Positions 37,840 through 47,073 of a DNA stretch of 64,000 bases are shown here, piece by piece. The notes beneath the pieces were generated by a model that had not been told where the DNA came from, searched no databases, and worked only from the letters and a program-made list of their open reading frames with translations. How positions within the stretch are numbered: position 1 is the stretch's first letter; each line of letters starts with the position of its first letter. This DNA is from Pseudodesulfovibrio cashew (lineage in GTDB: Bacteria > Desulfobacterota > Desulfovibrionia > Desulfovibrionales > Desulfovibrionaceae): NCBI RefSeq assembly GCF_009762795.1, contig NZ_CP046400.1, positions 1,155,501 through 1,219,500 on the forward strand. Reading direction: 5' to 3'. The translations under genes were made by a program, and so were the position numbers.

Positions 37840-38667
37840 GTGAAAGAACTGTTCAACAATCCCTACGTCCTCAAGACCGCGTACAGCCTTGGCCTGGCCC
37901 TCGTGCTTTTCCTGCTGGCCAGGCTTGCGGGCGCAATGACCCGCAGGCGTGGCGGCAAGCCTGCCGAATCCGGCTTCGTCATCAAATACGCCGGGCTGTC
38001 CGTCTTTGCCCTGTGTCTGGTCTTTATCTGGATGGACGGACTCGGCCCCATCGTGACCGTTCTGAGCGTGGTGGCGGCGGCCCTGACCATCGTTTCCAAG
38101 GAATTGATCCTGAATTTCCTCGGCTCGTTCGTCATCCTCTGGCGCGAGCTCTTCGCCATCGGCGACCGCGTACAGGTGGGCGACTGCGCGGGTGATGTCA
38201 TCGACAAGGGGCTGTTCTATTTCACCCTGCTGGAGGTGGGCAACAACGATTTCGCAGGGCACAGCACCGGCAGGCTGATCAAGGTGCCCAACTCCCTGGC
38301 CCTGACCCTGCCCGTGATCAACGCAACGCGCGGTGCCGGGTATGTCTGGAACGAGATCGGCGTGACCATCACCCGCGAAAGCGACCGCGAGGCGGCAAGG
38401 GACGCCCTCTTGGCCACCGTGGGGGAATACTATGCCCGGGAGGGCGTGGACCTGGAGCGGGTGAAGCGGTTCTTCGAGACGAAGGGCGTTTTCTTCCGCA
38501 AGACCACGCCCCGTGTTTATCTGGGCGTGGTCACCGGCGGATTCCGTCTCACCCTGCGTTACCTGTGCAGCTCCAGGATGAGCCGCGAGAGCGGGGATTT
38601 CATCCTCACCGGCTTTGTGGATCGCTGCCCGGAGCTCGGCGTGGAGCTGGCTCAGACGCAGGAATAG
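37840..38667 (+). CDS. MscS-family mechanosensitive channel, 275 aa
   Basis: Three hydrophobic segments (about 10-30, 45-62, 64-92) are followed by the MscS beta domain with LGSFVILWRELFAIGDRVQVGDCAGDVIDKGLF and RLIKVPNSLALTLPVIN, the MscS equivalent of the VPN motif. The C-terminal alpha/beta domain runs to about 270. GGAG six bases before GTG 37840 decides the start; an upstream extension would run through the hsp20 terminator. It should release solutes on hypo-osmotic shock. The gene stands alone. Confidence 0.85.
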   Translation: MKELFNNPYVLKTAYSLGLALVLFLLARLAGAMTRRRGGKPAESGFVIKYAGLSVFALCLVFIWMDGLGPIVTVLSVVAAALTIVSKELILNFLGSFVILWRELFAIGDRVQVGDCAGDVIDKGLFYFTLLEVGNNDFAGHSTGRLIKVPNSLALTLPVINATRGAGYVWNEIGVTITRESDREAARDALLATVGEYYAREGVDLERVKRFFETKGVFFRKTTPRVYLGVVTGGFRLTLRYLCSSRMSRESGDFILTGFVDRCPELGVELAQTQE

Positions 38668-38785
38668 GCTGTTGGCCGACCCGGCAGGTAAATTTCTTGT
38701 AACCTCCCCTGATTTCGCCACGATAAAGAGAATACGCGTCCTGCTCCTGCGGGCGCGGATCTTCAATAAGACAGGCCTTCAGCAA

Positions 38786-38902
38786 ATGACCATTCTGCCA
38801 GTAGAGATCCCGCCCGAGACCCTGAAGCGGCTCATGGAAAAAAAAGCGGGAAAGCCAGCCCCCGGACACGAGCGCCGGAAACGTAAGCAGGGCGATTCCT
38901 GA
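38786..38902 (+). CDS. Small open frame, 38 aa
   Basis: MTILPVEIPPETLKRLMEKK followed by a very basic tail (HERRKRKQGDS). An AGG lies about ten bases upstream. It could encode a small nucleic-acid-binding or regulatory peptide, but there is no family evidence. It ends just before the convergent fliD stop. Confidence 0.3.
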   Translation: MTILPVEIPPETLKRLMEKKAGKPAPGHERRKRKQGDS

Positions 38903-38920
38903 GCGTACCGACGCTGTTCC

Positions 38921-40642
38921 CTATGATGATGACGAGAGCAGGCTGCTCAAGGTGTCGGCCTGGGTTTCGTAGGTGCTGAGCAGGGAGTCCAGCGCGGAGT
39001 ATTTCCGTTGCAGGGACGTCTCCAGGGAATCCAGCCGTTTTTCCTCGTTGTAGATCTGGTTGTCCAGGCTGTCGACGCTGTCCTCGTAGTTCTCGATCAG
39101 AATGGCCAGGGTGCCGCTTTCCTCGTTTGTGTAGTTGTCCAGGGCGTCCGAGAGTTCACCGATCTTGCCCTGCTTGACCCGCGCCGTGCCTGAATAGTCG
39201 CCGTCCGCCTGGTTGGCTATGGACAGGTACAACCCCTTGGCGCTGGAGCCGGTGCCGAGGATGGTCCAGCCGTCCACGGAGGCCTCTTCGCCGTCGATGG
39301 TGGCCGAGGTGATCTCGCCGCCTTCAACGGTGTATTCCACGGTGTGGTCTCCGGCGGGCGTGACCGTGTCGATGACCGAGATGACCTGGAAATCCGAGCT
39401 GTCTGATTCGCCTTCGGCCCGGGCCGCAAAGAGCTGGGCCACGGCCTCCGGGTCGGTGTCCAGGGCCTCCTCCAGTTCGTCCTCGTCCAGCAATAGCTGG
39501 CCGTAAGTATCCGAATCCTCATCCGTATCCGTGTAGAAGCCTATCTGGGACAGGGAGCTGTAATAGTCGCCGCCCTCATCCTCGTCGTAATACTGGAAGC
39601 CCAGCGCCCCGGACGAGATGATCGACTTGATCTCGCTGTACATGATGTCCAGGGCGTAGCTGTTGAGGGTGTAGGTCTCCTCGTCGGAGTCCTCCTCCTC
39701 GGTCACCCGGCCGGTGATGAGCTGAAGATCCAGGATGATCTGGTTCAGTCCCTCCACGAATTCGGTGATGGTGTCGAACATCTCGTCCGTGTCGTACTCC
39801 ACGGTGACGATGACCCCGTCGCTGTCCGTCGTCTCCTTGAGCTCGAAGGTGATGCCGTCCACCACGTCGTCTATGGAGTTGGTGTCGCGCTCGATCCAGG
39901 CGTCCTCGTCCACCGGGAAGCCGTCCACCTTGATCTGGGCGTTCTGGCCGGTCTGGGTGTTGACGAACCCGTCCACGGACATGCCGGTCAGGGAACCGGT
40001 GTCCGTGACCGTGATGACGTTGTCCGCCCCGGCGTCCGTGCTGTTCAGCACGAAATAGTAGCTGCTGCCGTCGTACATCAGGTCCGCCTCGAACTTGTCG
40101 CGGGCGTCAACGCTGCCGTTGATGGTGGTCACCAGGCCGTTCAGGGTCGTGCCAGCGGCCACATCAATGGAGATGGTTTCGCCCTGGAATTCGACCTCCA
40201 GGGTGGTGGCCTCGGACGCGATGACGGTGTCCTCGGAGTCATACCCCTGGTCGTTGCTCACCCAGACGTCGTTGAGGGCGAGTTGGTTGACTACGATGGT
40301 GTGCGTGCCTTCCTCGGCCTCGCCGTCCACGTCCACCTCGACTTCGTCGCTGCTGCACTCGCCGAGCAGGGAGTAGAACTCGTCCGGCTCGTCGATGTCG
40401 TCCAGGGTCTCGTTGAAGTCGTCGATGGCCTCCTCCAGTTCCTCCAGAATGTCGATTATGTATTCGTTCTCCTCCTGCTGCGCCTCGTACGCCTCCAACT
40501 GGAAGCTCTCGGCATCGATGGTGGCGTCGATGATCTCGGAGAAGTCCGTGCCATTACCCAGCCCGGAAAAGGATATCTCGCCGGAGGTGGTCACCGGTTC
40601 GTAGGAACTGACGCTGCTGGAAACCGAGGAAACATATCCCAT
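38921..40642 (-). CDS. fliD: Flagellar filament cap protein FliD (HAP2), 573 aa
   Basis: The FliD N-domain starts FSGLGNGTDFSEIIDATIDAE, and a C-domain with coiled helices (SLETSLQRKYSALDSLLSTYETQADTLSSL) closes the protein; the middle domains D2-D3 are long and variable. FliD caps the growing filament and inserts flagellin outside the cell. The protein is extremely acidic and has only about nine Lys. It is the last gene of the operon, nine bases after flgL. A single Cys (LLGECSSDE) is present. Confidence 0.9.
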   Translation of the reverse strand: MGYVSSVSSSVSSYEPVTTSGEISFSGLGNGTDFSEIIDATIDAESFQLEAYEAQQEENEYIIDILEELEEAIDDFNETLDDIDEPDEFYSLLGECSSDEVEVDVDGEAEEGTHTIVVNQLALNDVWVSNDQGYDSEDTVIASEATTLEVEFQGETISIDVAAGTTLNGLVTTINGSVDARDKFEADLMYDGSSYYFVLNSTDAGADNVITVTDTGSLTGMSVDGFVNTQTGQNAQIKVDGFPVDEDAWIERDTNSIDDVVDGITFELKETTDSDGVIVTVEYDTDEMFDTITEFVEGLNQIILDLQLITGRVTEEEDSDEETYTLNSYALDIMYSEIKSIISSGALGFQYYDEDEGGDYYSSLSQIGFYTDTDEDSDTYGQLLLDEDELEEALDTDPEAVAQLFAARAEGESDSSDFQVISVIDTVTPAGDHTVEYTVEGGEITSATIDGEEASVDGWTILGTGSSAKGLYLSIANQADGDYSGTARVKQGKIGELSDALDNYTNEESGTLAILIENYEDSVDSLDNQIYNEEKRLDSLETSLQRKYSALDSLLSTYETQADTLSSLLSSSS

Positions 40643-40651
40643 GACAACCTC

Positions 40652-41839
40652 CTAGATGTAGTTGAGCAGGCTCATTTTCATGATGTCCGCAGACGAGTTG
40701 AGCACCGCTTCATAGACGTAGTTGGCCTGTTCCAGTTCGACGATGATCTGGGTCGCGTCCGCATCCTCCTCGCGGCTGATGCTGTTGGCGGTCAGGCTCT
40801 GGACCAGGGAAAGGGACTGCTCGGTGTAGGAGACCTTGGTCTCCCTGGCACCGAGGTTGGCCGCCCCGGTCTCCACTACCTCGTGGGCGTCGCCCAGCAC
40901 CTCCAGGCAATCGGCAACGCCGTCGTAGTCGCCGGTCTCCAGGCAGACGATGCAGTCGCTGATGGTCTCGAAGAGGTTGGCCCCGTCGTAGGGCGTGCCC
41001 GTGTCGTCCAAGCCGCCGAAGATGGTGCTGCCCACCGTGGTCATGTCCACGCTGGTGTTTTCCGAGATGGACACGGACATGGCCGTGTCGCTCCCGGTGT
41101 AGACCACTGCCTGGCGCAGGTAGAATTCTCCCTCTCCCTCGCCGTCGGCAGCGGAGACCACGGTGCCCGTGGCCATCTCCACCTGGGCGTCCCCCAGGTC
41201 GAGGACCGTATCGCCGGCGGCCAGGGTGGCCGTGGTCCAGGTCTCGCCGTTGTCCGTGGAATATTGGTAGTCGATGGCATCGGTGCCGATGGTCCCGTCG
41301 CTCGTGAACTGGACCGTGACCGTGGAGTCCACTTCGCCGCTCAGTTCCACGAAGGAGGCGTTGGACAGCGTCTCGCCCGGCAGGGTGACGCCCAGGCCGA
41401 ACTCATAGGCGTTGTCTCCAATGTCGTCCCCGGCGAAGAGGTAATCGGACCCGGTCTGGGTGTTGGCGATGGCGAACAGGCTCTCCAGGTAGCTCTCCAT
41501 CTCCAGGGCCATGGCCTGAAGCTGCGTCTCGGTGTAGGTCTCGCTTGCGCCCTGTTCGGCCAGTTCCATGGCCGCCGCGATGATTTCACTGGCATCGTTG
41601 AGGACCTCGTCCGCGGTGGAGAGGTAGTCCGAGGCCACGCCGCAGTTGTCCACGTAGCCGCTCAGGGTTTGATCGTAGGCTCGCAACTCCACCACCTGCC
41701 CCATGCCCGCCGGATCGTCCGAGGGGCGGTTGATTCGCTTCTGCGAACTGTTGATCTCGTTCAGCTTGGCCACGTCGTTGAGCGAGGAGTTCAACTGGGT
41801 CAGTGACTGCGAGAATATTTGAGATGTGCTGATGCGCAT
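40652..41839 (-). CDS. flgL: Hook-filament junction protein FlgL (HAP3), 395 aa
   Basis: The flagellin-like N-terminus MRISTSQIFSQSLTQLNSSLNDVAKLNEINSSQKRINRPSDDPAG and C-terminus (LEQANYVYEAVLNSSADIMKMSLLNYI) match FlgL, which joins hook and filament. The central domain is acidic and contains YLFAGDD, the usual FlgL marker (Y-x-FaG). Unusually it has four Cys. Lys is very rare. It lies between flgK (16-base gap) and fliD. Confidence 0.93.
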   Translation of the reverse strand: MRISTSQIFSQSLTQLNSSLNDVAKLNEINSSQKRINRPSDDPAGMGQVVELRAYDQTLSGYVDNCGVASDYLSTADEVLNDASEIIAAAMELAEQGASETYTETQLQAMALEMESYLESLFAIANTQTGSDYLFAGDDIGDNAYEFGLGVTLPGETLSNASFVELSGEVDSTVTVQFTSDGTIGTDAIDYQYSTDNGETWTTATLAAGDTVLDLGDAQVEMATGTVVSAADGEGEGEFYLRQAVVYTGSDTAMSVSISENTSVDMTTVGSTIFGGLDDTGTPYDGANLFETISDCIVCLETGDYDGVADCLEVLGDAHEVVETGAANLGARETKVSYTEQSLSLVQSLTANSISREEDADATQIIVELEQANYVYEAVLNSSADIMKMSLLNYI

Positions 41840-41855
41840 GGTCGCTCCTTGCCGC

Positions 41856-43865
41856 CTAGACGATGTCCAGGATGGTATCCATCATTTCGCGGGTCACGGT
41901 GATGATCTCGGCGGCCGCCTGATAGGCCTGCTGGTACTTGGTCAGCGCGATGAGCTCCTCGTCGATGTTCACTTCGCTGGCCGAGGCCTGCTGGTCGTAA
42001 TAGTAGTCCGCCGAGGTCTGCGCGTAGGTCTGCTTCAGCTCGGTGGAGGCCGCCGCCGACCCCACCTCGGTGACCAGTGCCGACAGGGCCTCGGTGAGGG
42101 AGGTCTCGGTGTCGCCCACGGTGACCGTCTCGTCGGCCAGGGTGGCGATGGTTTCGGCCACGGTGTTGCTGCCGCTGCTCACGCTGCCGTCGCTGTTCAC
42201 GGTCCCGGCGTTGATGTGGGAGGTGTCCGTTGCCACGGTAGCGTCGAGGGCGATGGATGCGGCGTCGCTGCCGGTGAAAAAGGTGTTGATACCCAGGGCG
42301 GCCAGCAGGTTGGACGTGTCCTCGCCGATCTCGAAGGTCATGTCCGAAGCCGAGGAAAGCGTGAGCTGTCCGTCGGTGACCGTGGCCGTCAACTCCCCGC
42401 CGAAAGCCGTGTTGATGTCCGCGGCCACGCTGTCCAGGGTGGAAGTGGCCGGGTCGACTGAGATGATGGCCGAAGTGGAGACCTCGCCGTCGCTGTCATA
42501 GGTGTAGAGCGCGATGTCCCCGGCCTCGATCCGGTCGGCGTAGGCGAGTCCCGAGTTGCTCAGCACGTCGCTTGCGTCGTCCACGGAGAAGCTGGCGGTC
42601 AGGGAAGTCTGCCCTTCCAGTCCGACCCCTTCGGAGTGGGCCTCGTTGACTTCCCAGATGAGCGCCTCGGCCAGGTCGTCCAGGTCGTCCAGGGTGGGGA
42701 TCACAGTGTCGTCCCTGGCGATGAACAGTCCGGCCAGGGAGCCGCTCGAGGTCCGCCCGGATACGTCGCTGCCGCTGTCGTCGGTCATGGGGGTGATGTT
42801 CTGGAGGTTGCCGTCTCCGTTTTCCCAGTACAGGCCGCTCTTGGCGATGACGGTGTAGCGGTCGCCCTCGGCGTGGTCGCCGGTGCCGTCGAACCAGATC
42901 TCCACGCCTTCGATGGTCACGGAAGAGTCTTCGTCGCCCGCGGTATAGAGTAGGGTGTCGCCGTTTTCGTCCGTCTGCCAGGTGTTGCCGCCGTCGGTCG
43001 AGACCTTGAACTGGGCCGTACCGTCCGCGCCGGAAGAGACGAATTCGATGAGGATCTCCTCGCTGGAGGAGCCGGAATATTCCAGGGTGCCCTCGTAGTC
43101 CGAATCGCGAATCAGGGTCGAGGTGACCTGGGCGGTGCCGTAGACAAGGCTGTGGGTGCTGGTTCCGTCTACCAAGGTGTATCCCTCCTCAGTCAGGATG
43201 GTTACCGCGCCGCTGGACTGCTCGATGACCTCCACGCCGATGATCTCGTCCAGGTCGCGGATCATCTGGTCGCGGTCGGAGATGGCCTGGGTGTCGTCCG
43301 GGTTGGCGGTGATGGCCGCGTTGGCTGCGGCGATGTCTTCGATGAGCTGGTTGGCGTCGCTGATCTGGCTCTTGATCTCGGAGTCGATGGTGTCGGCCAT
43401 GGTTTCCAGCTCCTCGGCCGTGGAGTTGAGGGCGTAGACCAGGGTCTCGGCCTCGCCCAGAAGGGCTTCCCGCGCGGACGAGGAGTCCGGGTCGGTGGTC
43501 AGTTCGTTCCAGCCGTCCAGGAACTCGCCCAGGATGTAGTTGAGGCCGCTGTCCTCTTCCTGATCCAGCAGGGTGTCGAGCTGGGAGAGGTATTCCAGGG
43601 CCGCGGTCTCCCGCGCCGCATCGGCCGAGGCCTCCAGGTACTGCGCCTCCACGAAGTCGTCCTTTTCGGACTGGATGGCCGCCACGTCCGCGCCCGTGCC
43701 CACGGTGAGTCCGTAGATGGTGATGGACTCGCTGGTCTCGTAGACGACGGTGGTCCGCTGGTATCCCTCGGTGTCCGCGTTGGCGATGTTGTTGGACGCA
43801 TTGTCCACCGACACCTGGGCGTTCTGCAGGGCCGTGGTGGCGATGTTGTAGAGGTTGTTGAGCAT
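41856..43865 (-). CDS. flgK: Hook-associated protein FlgK (HAP1), 669 aa
   Basis: The N-terminus LYNIATTALQNAQVSVDNASNNIANADTEGYQRT is the rod/hook family helix with the ANNxANxxTxGY motif, and the C-terminus has DEELIALTKYQQAYQAAAEIITVTREMMDTIL, the FlgK signature. FlgK forms the first junction zone above the hook. The large middle is Ser/Thr/Asp-rich with about six Lys in all. It is 24 bases after flgE. Confidence 0.95.
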   Translation of the reverse strand: MLNNLYNIATTALQNAQVSVDNASNNIANADTEGYQRTTVVYETSESITIYGLTVGTGADVAAIQSEKDDFVEAQYLEASADAARETAALEYLSQLDTLLDQEEDSGLNYILGEFLDGWNELTTDPDSSSAREALLGEAETLVYALNSTAEELETMADTIDSEIKSQISDANQLIEDIAAANAAITANPDDTQAISDRDQMIRDLDEIIGVEVIEQSSGAVTILTEEGYTLVDGTSTHSLVYGTAQVTSTLIRDSDYEGTLEYSGSSSEEILIEFVSSGADGTAQFKVSTDGGNTWQTDENGDTLLYTAGDEDSSVTIEGVEIWFDGTGDHAEGDRYTVIAKSGLYWENGDGNLQNITPMTDDSGSDVSGRTSSGSLAGLFIARDDTVIPTLDDLDDLAEALIWEVNEAHSEGVGLEGQTSLTASFSVDDASDVLSNSGLAYADRIEAGDIALYTYDSDGEVSTSAIISVDPATSTLDSVAADINTAFGGELTATVTDGQLTLSSASDMTFEIGEDTSNLLAALGINTFFTGSDAASIALDATVATDTSHINAGTVNSDGSVSSGSNTVAETIATLADETVTVGDTETSLTEALSALVTEVGSAAASTELKQTYAQTSADYYYDQQASASEVNIDEELIALTKYQQAYQAAAEIITVTREMMDTILDIV

Positions 43866-43890
43866 GGCGGGCCTCCTGAAGCGTCCTGGT

Positions 43891-45438
43891 TTAGCGCTTC
43901 ATGCTGATGGCGGTGGAAAGCAGGGTGTCCGCCGTGGTGATGATCTTCGAGTTGGCCTGATACGCGGCCTGGAGGATGATCAGGTTGGTCAGCTCCGTGG
44001 CCGTGTCCACGTTGGACTGCTCCAGGGCGTTGGCCGTGATGGTGCCGAATCCGGCGGAGCCCGCCGTACCGATTCGCGCCTGGCCGGAGTCGGTGGTGGC
44101 GGAGTAGAGGTTGCTGCCCTCGGAATAGAGCCCCTGGAGGTTGGTGAAGTCGGCCAGGGCGAAGGAGTAGAGTTCCTCGGACTGGCCGTTGGTGTAGTTG
44201 CCCGAGAGCACGCCGTTCTCGTCGATGGAGACGTCTATGAGGGTGCCGGGCGCGTAGCCGTCCTGAAGCAGGGAGTAGGTGGCCGAGCTGTCGCTGTAGC
44301 TGGTGGTGGCGCTGGTACCCAGGACCGCGTTGTTGAAGGTCGGCAGGTCGTCCGGGTCGGCGGTGCCGATGGCCGAGAGGGTGGTGATGCCGCCCGAGGT
44401 GTCCCATCCCGAGCCCGAGGCGAAGTCCGTGTTGGTCAGGCCGATGTTGAAGCCGATCTCCTGGTTTTCGTCCGCGCCGGTGAAGTTGGCCTCCAGCACG
44501 GGGCTGCCCTCGTCGTCGAACTCGGCCAGTTCCCAGTTGTCCATGTCCAGGGGGTCGGTGCTCGAAGGCGTGTCGCTCAGGGTGAAGGCCGTGGTGGAGA
44601 TGAGCTGGCCCGAAGTGTCGAAGGTGATGGTTCCGGCCATGAGCAGGCCCGCCGCGCTGGTGGTGTCCAGGTCGGTGCCGGAGAAGACTCGCTCGTCCTC
44701 GTCCGCGTCGCAGGTGACGAGGTATTCCCAGACGATGGAGCCGTCATCCGAGGTCTCCACCTTGTCGAAGTAGACGGTCAGGTCATGGGACGAGCCGTTT
44801 TCGTCATAGATGGTGATGGTCGTGGAGTAGGCGTAGAGGGAGTCGCCGATGGGCGGGTCCTGGGTTCCGTCGTAGTAGTTGAAGAGAGCGGTGTACGGGT
44901 CGGTGGAGGAGGTGGCGTTGTCCGTCTCAGTGGAGTCCAGGTTCAGGGCGAACTGAACCTCGGTAGTGGCGCTGGGCGGAGACTGGGACTCGTCGAGCTG
45001 GATGTCCACCAGGGACCCGGAGATGGAGCCGTCCTCCATGGCCCAGCCCTGGACCCGGTTGCCGTGCGCGTCCACCAGGTAGCCCTCGGTGTCGAAGGAG
45101 AAGTTGCCCGCGCGGGTGTAGTAGGTGGTGTTGGTGTCGGGGTCGACCACGATGTAGAAACCGTCGCCGTTGATGGCCACGTCCGTGTCCGAGTTGGTGG
45201 ATTCGTAGGACCCCTGGGAGTAGTCGGTGTTGACCGAGGCCACGGTCACGCCGTTGCCGATCTGGTCCGAACTGCCGCCCGCGTAAATGGTGGAGTAGAA
45301 GACGTCCTCGAACTGGACCGAGGAGCTCTTGTAGGCCGTGGTGGTGGAGTTTGCCAGGTTGTTACTGACCACCGAAGTGGCTTCGCTCTGGGCCTGGAGG
45401 CCGGAAATGCCGGTATACATGGAGCCGGTGATACTCAT
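43891..45438 (-). CDS. flgE: Flagellar hook protein FlgE, 515 aa
   Basis: The N-terminus GSMYTGISGLQAQSEATSVVSNNLANSTTTAYKSS and INGDGFYIVVDP, plus the C-terminal SNVDTATELTNLIILQAAYQANSKIITTADTLLST, are definitive for FlgE, which polymerises as the universal joint. The central domain is longer than in enterics and very acidic; I count four Lys in the whole protein. One Cys occurs in VTCDADED. It lies 34 bases after flgD. Confidence 0.95.
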   Translation of the reverse strand: MSITGSMYTGISGLQAQSEATSVVSNNLANSTTTAYKSSSVQFEDVFYSTIYAGGSSDQIGNGVTVASVNTDYSQGSYESTNSDTDVAINGDGFYIVVDPDTNTTYYTRAGNFSFDTEGYLVDAHGNRVQGWAMEDGSISGSLVDIQLDESQSPPSATTEVQFALNLDSTETDNATSSTDPYTALFNYYDGTQDPPIGDSLYAYSTTITIYDENGSSHDLTVYFDKVETSDDGSIVWEYLVTCDADEDERVFSGTDLDTTSAAGLLMAGTITFDTSGQLISTTAFTLSDTPSSTDPLDMDNWELAEFDDEGSPVLEANFTGADENQEIGFNIGLTNTDFASGSGWDTSGGITTLSAIGTADPDDLPTFNNAVLGTSATTSYSDSSATYSLLQDGYAPGTLIDVSIDENGVLSGNYTNGQSEELYSFALADFTNLQGLYSEGSNLYSATTDSGQARIGTAGSAGFGTITANALEQSNVDTATELTNLIILQAAYQANSKIITTADTLLSTAISMKR

Positions 45439-45472
45439 GTCGAATCTCCTTGATTTCTCGTTCCCGCCGGTC

Positions 45473-46162
45473 CTAGGAGCCGGTCGCGTAGGTTACGTCC
45501 GTCAGGTTGACGGTTCGCCCGTCGTCCAGGACCAGAACCACGCCGTCGTCGGTGGTGCTCACGCCCGTCACGGTGCCGGTCGTGGTGGTGGACACGTCGA
45601 GGTCCTCGCCGTCGCTGTCCGTGGCGCTGAACACCAGGGTGTAGGTGCCGTCGTCGCATTCCTCGCCGTCGTAGTCGGTGCCGTCCCAGGTGAAGGTGGA
45701 GGTGCCGGACTCCACATCGCTGTATGTCAGGGTGTTCACGATGGAGCCGCTGGAGTCGTAGATGTTGATGGTCAGCTCTGCGGCGTCGTCCTCCAGCTCG
45801 AAGTAGAGGTCCGAGACGTCGTCGCCGTCCTTGACCACGGTGTAGCCCTCGGCCTCGACTTCCTTGCCGATGTAGCCCAGGCCGGAGACCGAACTCATGG
45901 CGGTCAGCGCGTCGGTCAGGGTGTCCATCTTGTCGTTCAGGGAGGTCAGCTCATCGAGCTGGGAATACTGGGTGAGCTGGTTGACCATCTCGGTGTTGTC
46001 CATGGGCTCGGTGGGGTCCTGGTATTCCAGTTCCGTGACCAGCAGGGTGAGGAAGTCCTCGGAAGTGAGCGAGGTCAGCTCGTCCGTGGTGGTGTATTCC
46101 ACGGTGCTGGTGGTGCTGGAGGAGGTCAGGGAGTCGTAATAGCTGGTGGTGACGGTGCTCAT
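45473..46162 (-). CDS. flgD: Hook-capping (scaffold) protein FlgD, 229 aa
   Basis: Residues about 28-100 carry the FlgD N-domain (LTSEDFLTLLVTELEYQDPTEPMDNTEMVNQLTQYSQLDELTSLND), which is required for hook cap formation. The FlgD Ig-like/Tudor domain follows (FTWDGTDYDGEECDDGTYTLVFSA). The first 30 residues are a Ser/Thr-rich stretch. I count three Lys and one Arg in the protein. Its ATG overlaps the sigma-factor stop (ATGA). Confidence 0.93.
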   Translation of the reverse strand: MSTVTTSYYDSLTSSSTTSTVEYTTTDELTSLTSEDFLTLLVTELEYQDPTEPMDNTEMVNQLTQYSQLDELTSLNDKMDTLTDALTAMSSVSGLGYIGKEVEAEGYTVVKDGDDVSDLYFELEDDAAELTINIYDSSGSIVNTLTYSDVESGTSTFTWDGTDYDGEECDDGTYTLVFSATDSDGEDLDVSTTTTGTVTGVSTTDDGVVLVLDDGRTVNLTDVTYATGS

Positions 46163-46740
46163 GAGACCTTCCTCCTCTGCGTCTCCGCAGTTCGGGGCGC
46201 ATGAATGGGGGCGGAAGCGCCATAGTGGTCGCGAAGCCGTTCCAGGGCCTGGAACTTGAGACTGCGGACCGTGCGGTTGGTGATGCCGAGCCGCTGTGCG
46301 ACTTCGCCGGTTTCCAGTCCTTCCTTGAAGAGCAGGGTGATGACTTCGGTCTGGCGTCCGGTGAGCACGCCCGCAGGCAGGCTGAAAAGCACGGCGTCCA
46401 CGGTCTGGAAGGTCCTGGCCGGATGTCTCTCCGAAAGGATTGCTTCCATCCAGCGCAGCTTCTTTCTGTAGTAATCGATGGCGGTCGTTCTGCAGATGAT
46501 GTTCAACCAGGTAATGAACGAGCTCTTTTCACTGTTGTATTTGGAAATATAGTCATTCTTGAATATTTTGAGCGCCACTTCCTGGAAAATATCGTCTACT
46601 TCTGAATTTTGAAGGTTGATATTCTTCGCTTTCACAAAGTTGTGGATAAGCTTGTATATCAACTTTGAGTGTTCCTTGAAGAGAGTGGTATACGATACTT
46701 CTTCTCTGGATCGTTCCATTTCTGCGAGTATGTTGCTCAT
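46159..46740 (-). CDS. Sigma-70-family (ECF-like) sigma factor heading the flagellar operon, 193 aa
   Basis: Region 2 (about 18-90) contains DDIFQEVALKIFKNDY and SFITWLNIICRTTAIDYYRKK, the DNA-melting helix. Region 4 (about 125-180) reads LTGRQTEVITLLFKEGLETGEVAQRLGITNRTVRSLKFQALERL. There is no region 3, so it is ECF-like, although it is not FliA. AGGAGG before ATG 46740 decides the start. A sigma-54-like promoter lies 25-40 bases upstream. It overlaps flgD by four bases, so it is made with the hook proteins. No anti-sigma gene is adjacent. Confidence 0.88.
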   Translation of the reverse strand: MSNILAEMERSREEVSYTTLFKEHSKLIYKLIHNFVKAKNINLQNSEVDDIFQEVALKIFKNDYISKYNSEKSSFITWLNIICRTTAIDYYRKKLRWMEAILSERHPARTFQTVDAVLFSLPAGVLTGRQTEVITLLFKEGLETGEVAQRLGITNRTVRSLKFQALERLRDHYGASAPIHAPRTAETQRRKVS

Positions 46741-46764
46741 TGCGGACCTCCTGACAGGCAATTC

Positions 46765-46780
46765 AGCAACTGCAATGCCG
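46765..46780 (-). promoter_or_regulatory. Sigma-54-like promoter of the sigma-flgD operon
   Basis: On the minus strand CGGCATTGCAGTTGCT matches TGGCAY-R-N4-TTGCW with GG and GC exactly ten bases apart. Transcription would begin near 46754, giving a short leader with AGGAGG before the sigma-factor ATG. Confidence 0.55.
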
Positions 46781-46957
46781 CGATGCATTAATTAAATGGA
46801 AAGTATTATTAACTTGAAATATTCATTTATCCTGAATTCATCAGTTTTATGTTTGCTCTCACTACGATTCTGAAGCTGAAATAAATAAATCTTAATACAA
46901 TTTCCCGTTCAGAAGCATTGTTTCAGGGCAGTGATGCAGTCGCAGTACGGGGAGGCA

Positions 46958-47054
46958 TTTTTTGCCTTTTGGGCGAAAAAAAGTGCAACCATCCGCCGGG
47001 TTGCGGCGATTACTAAAGGAGAGGACCGGCCCGGAGGTCATCCCGGGCCGGTCC
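46958..47054 (-). terminator. Two hairpins downstream of flagellin
   Basis: A perfect 12-base stem (GGACCGGCCCGG / CCGGGCCGGTCC) at 47023-47054 follows the flagellin stop. A second hairpin at 46958-46980 (TTTTTTGCC / GGCGAAAAA) has A/T runs on both sides and should end transcription. Together they insulate flagellin from the sigma-flgD operon. Confidence 0.7.
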
Positions 47055-47073
47055 GTCTTGGAGAAGGTGATGG

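Noticed and set aside
43855-45453. Open frame of about 532 codons on the plus strand opposite flgE
   Set aside because: Val/Gly/Arg-rich mirror of the Asp/Thr/Ser-rich flgE sequence; no ribosome site or motif.
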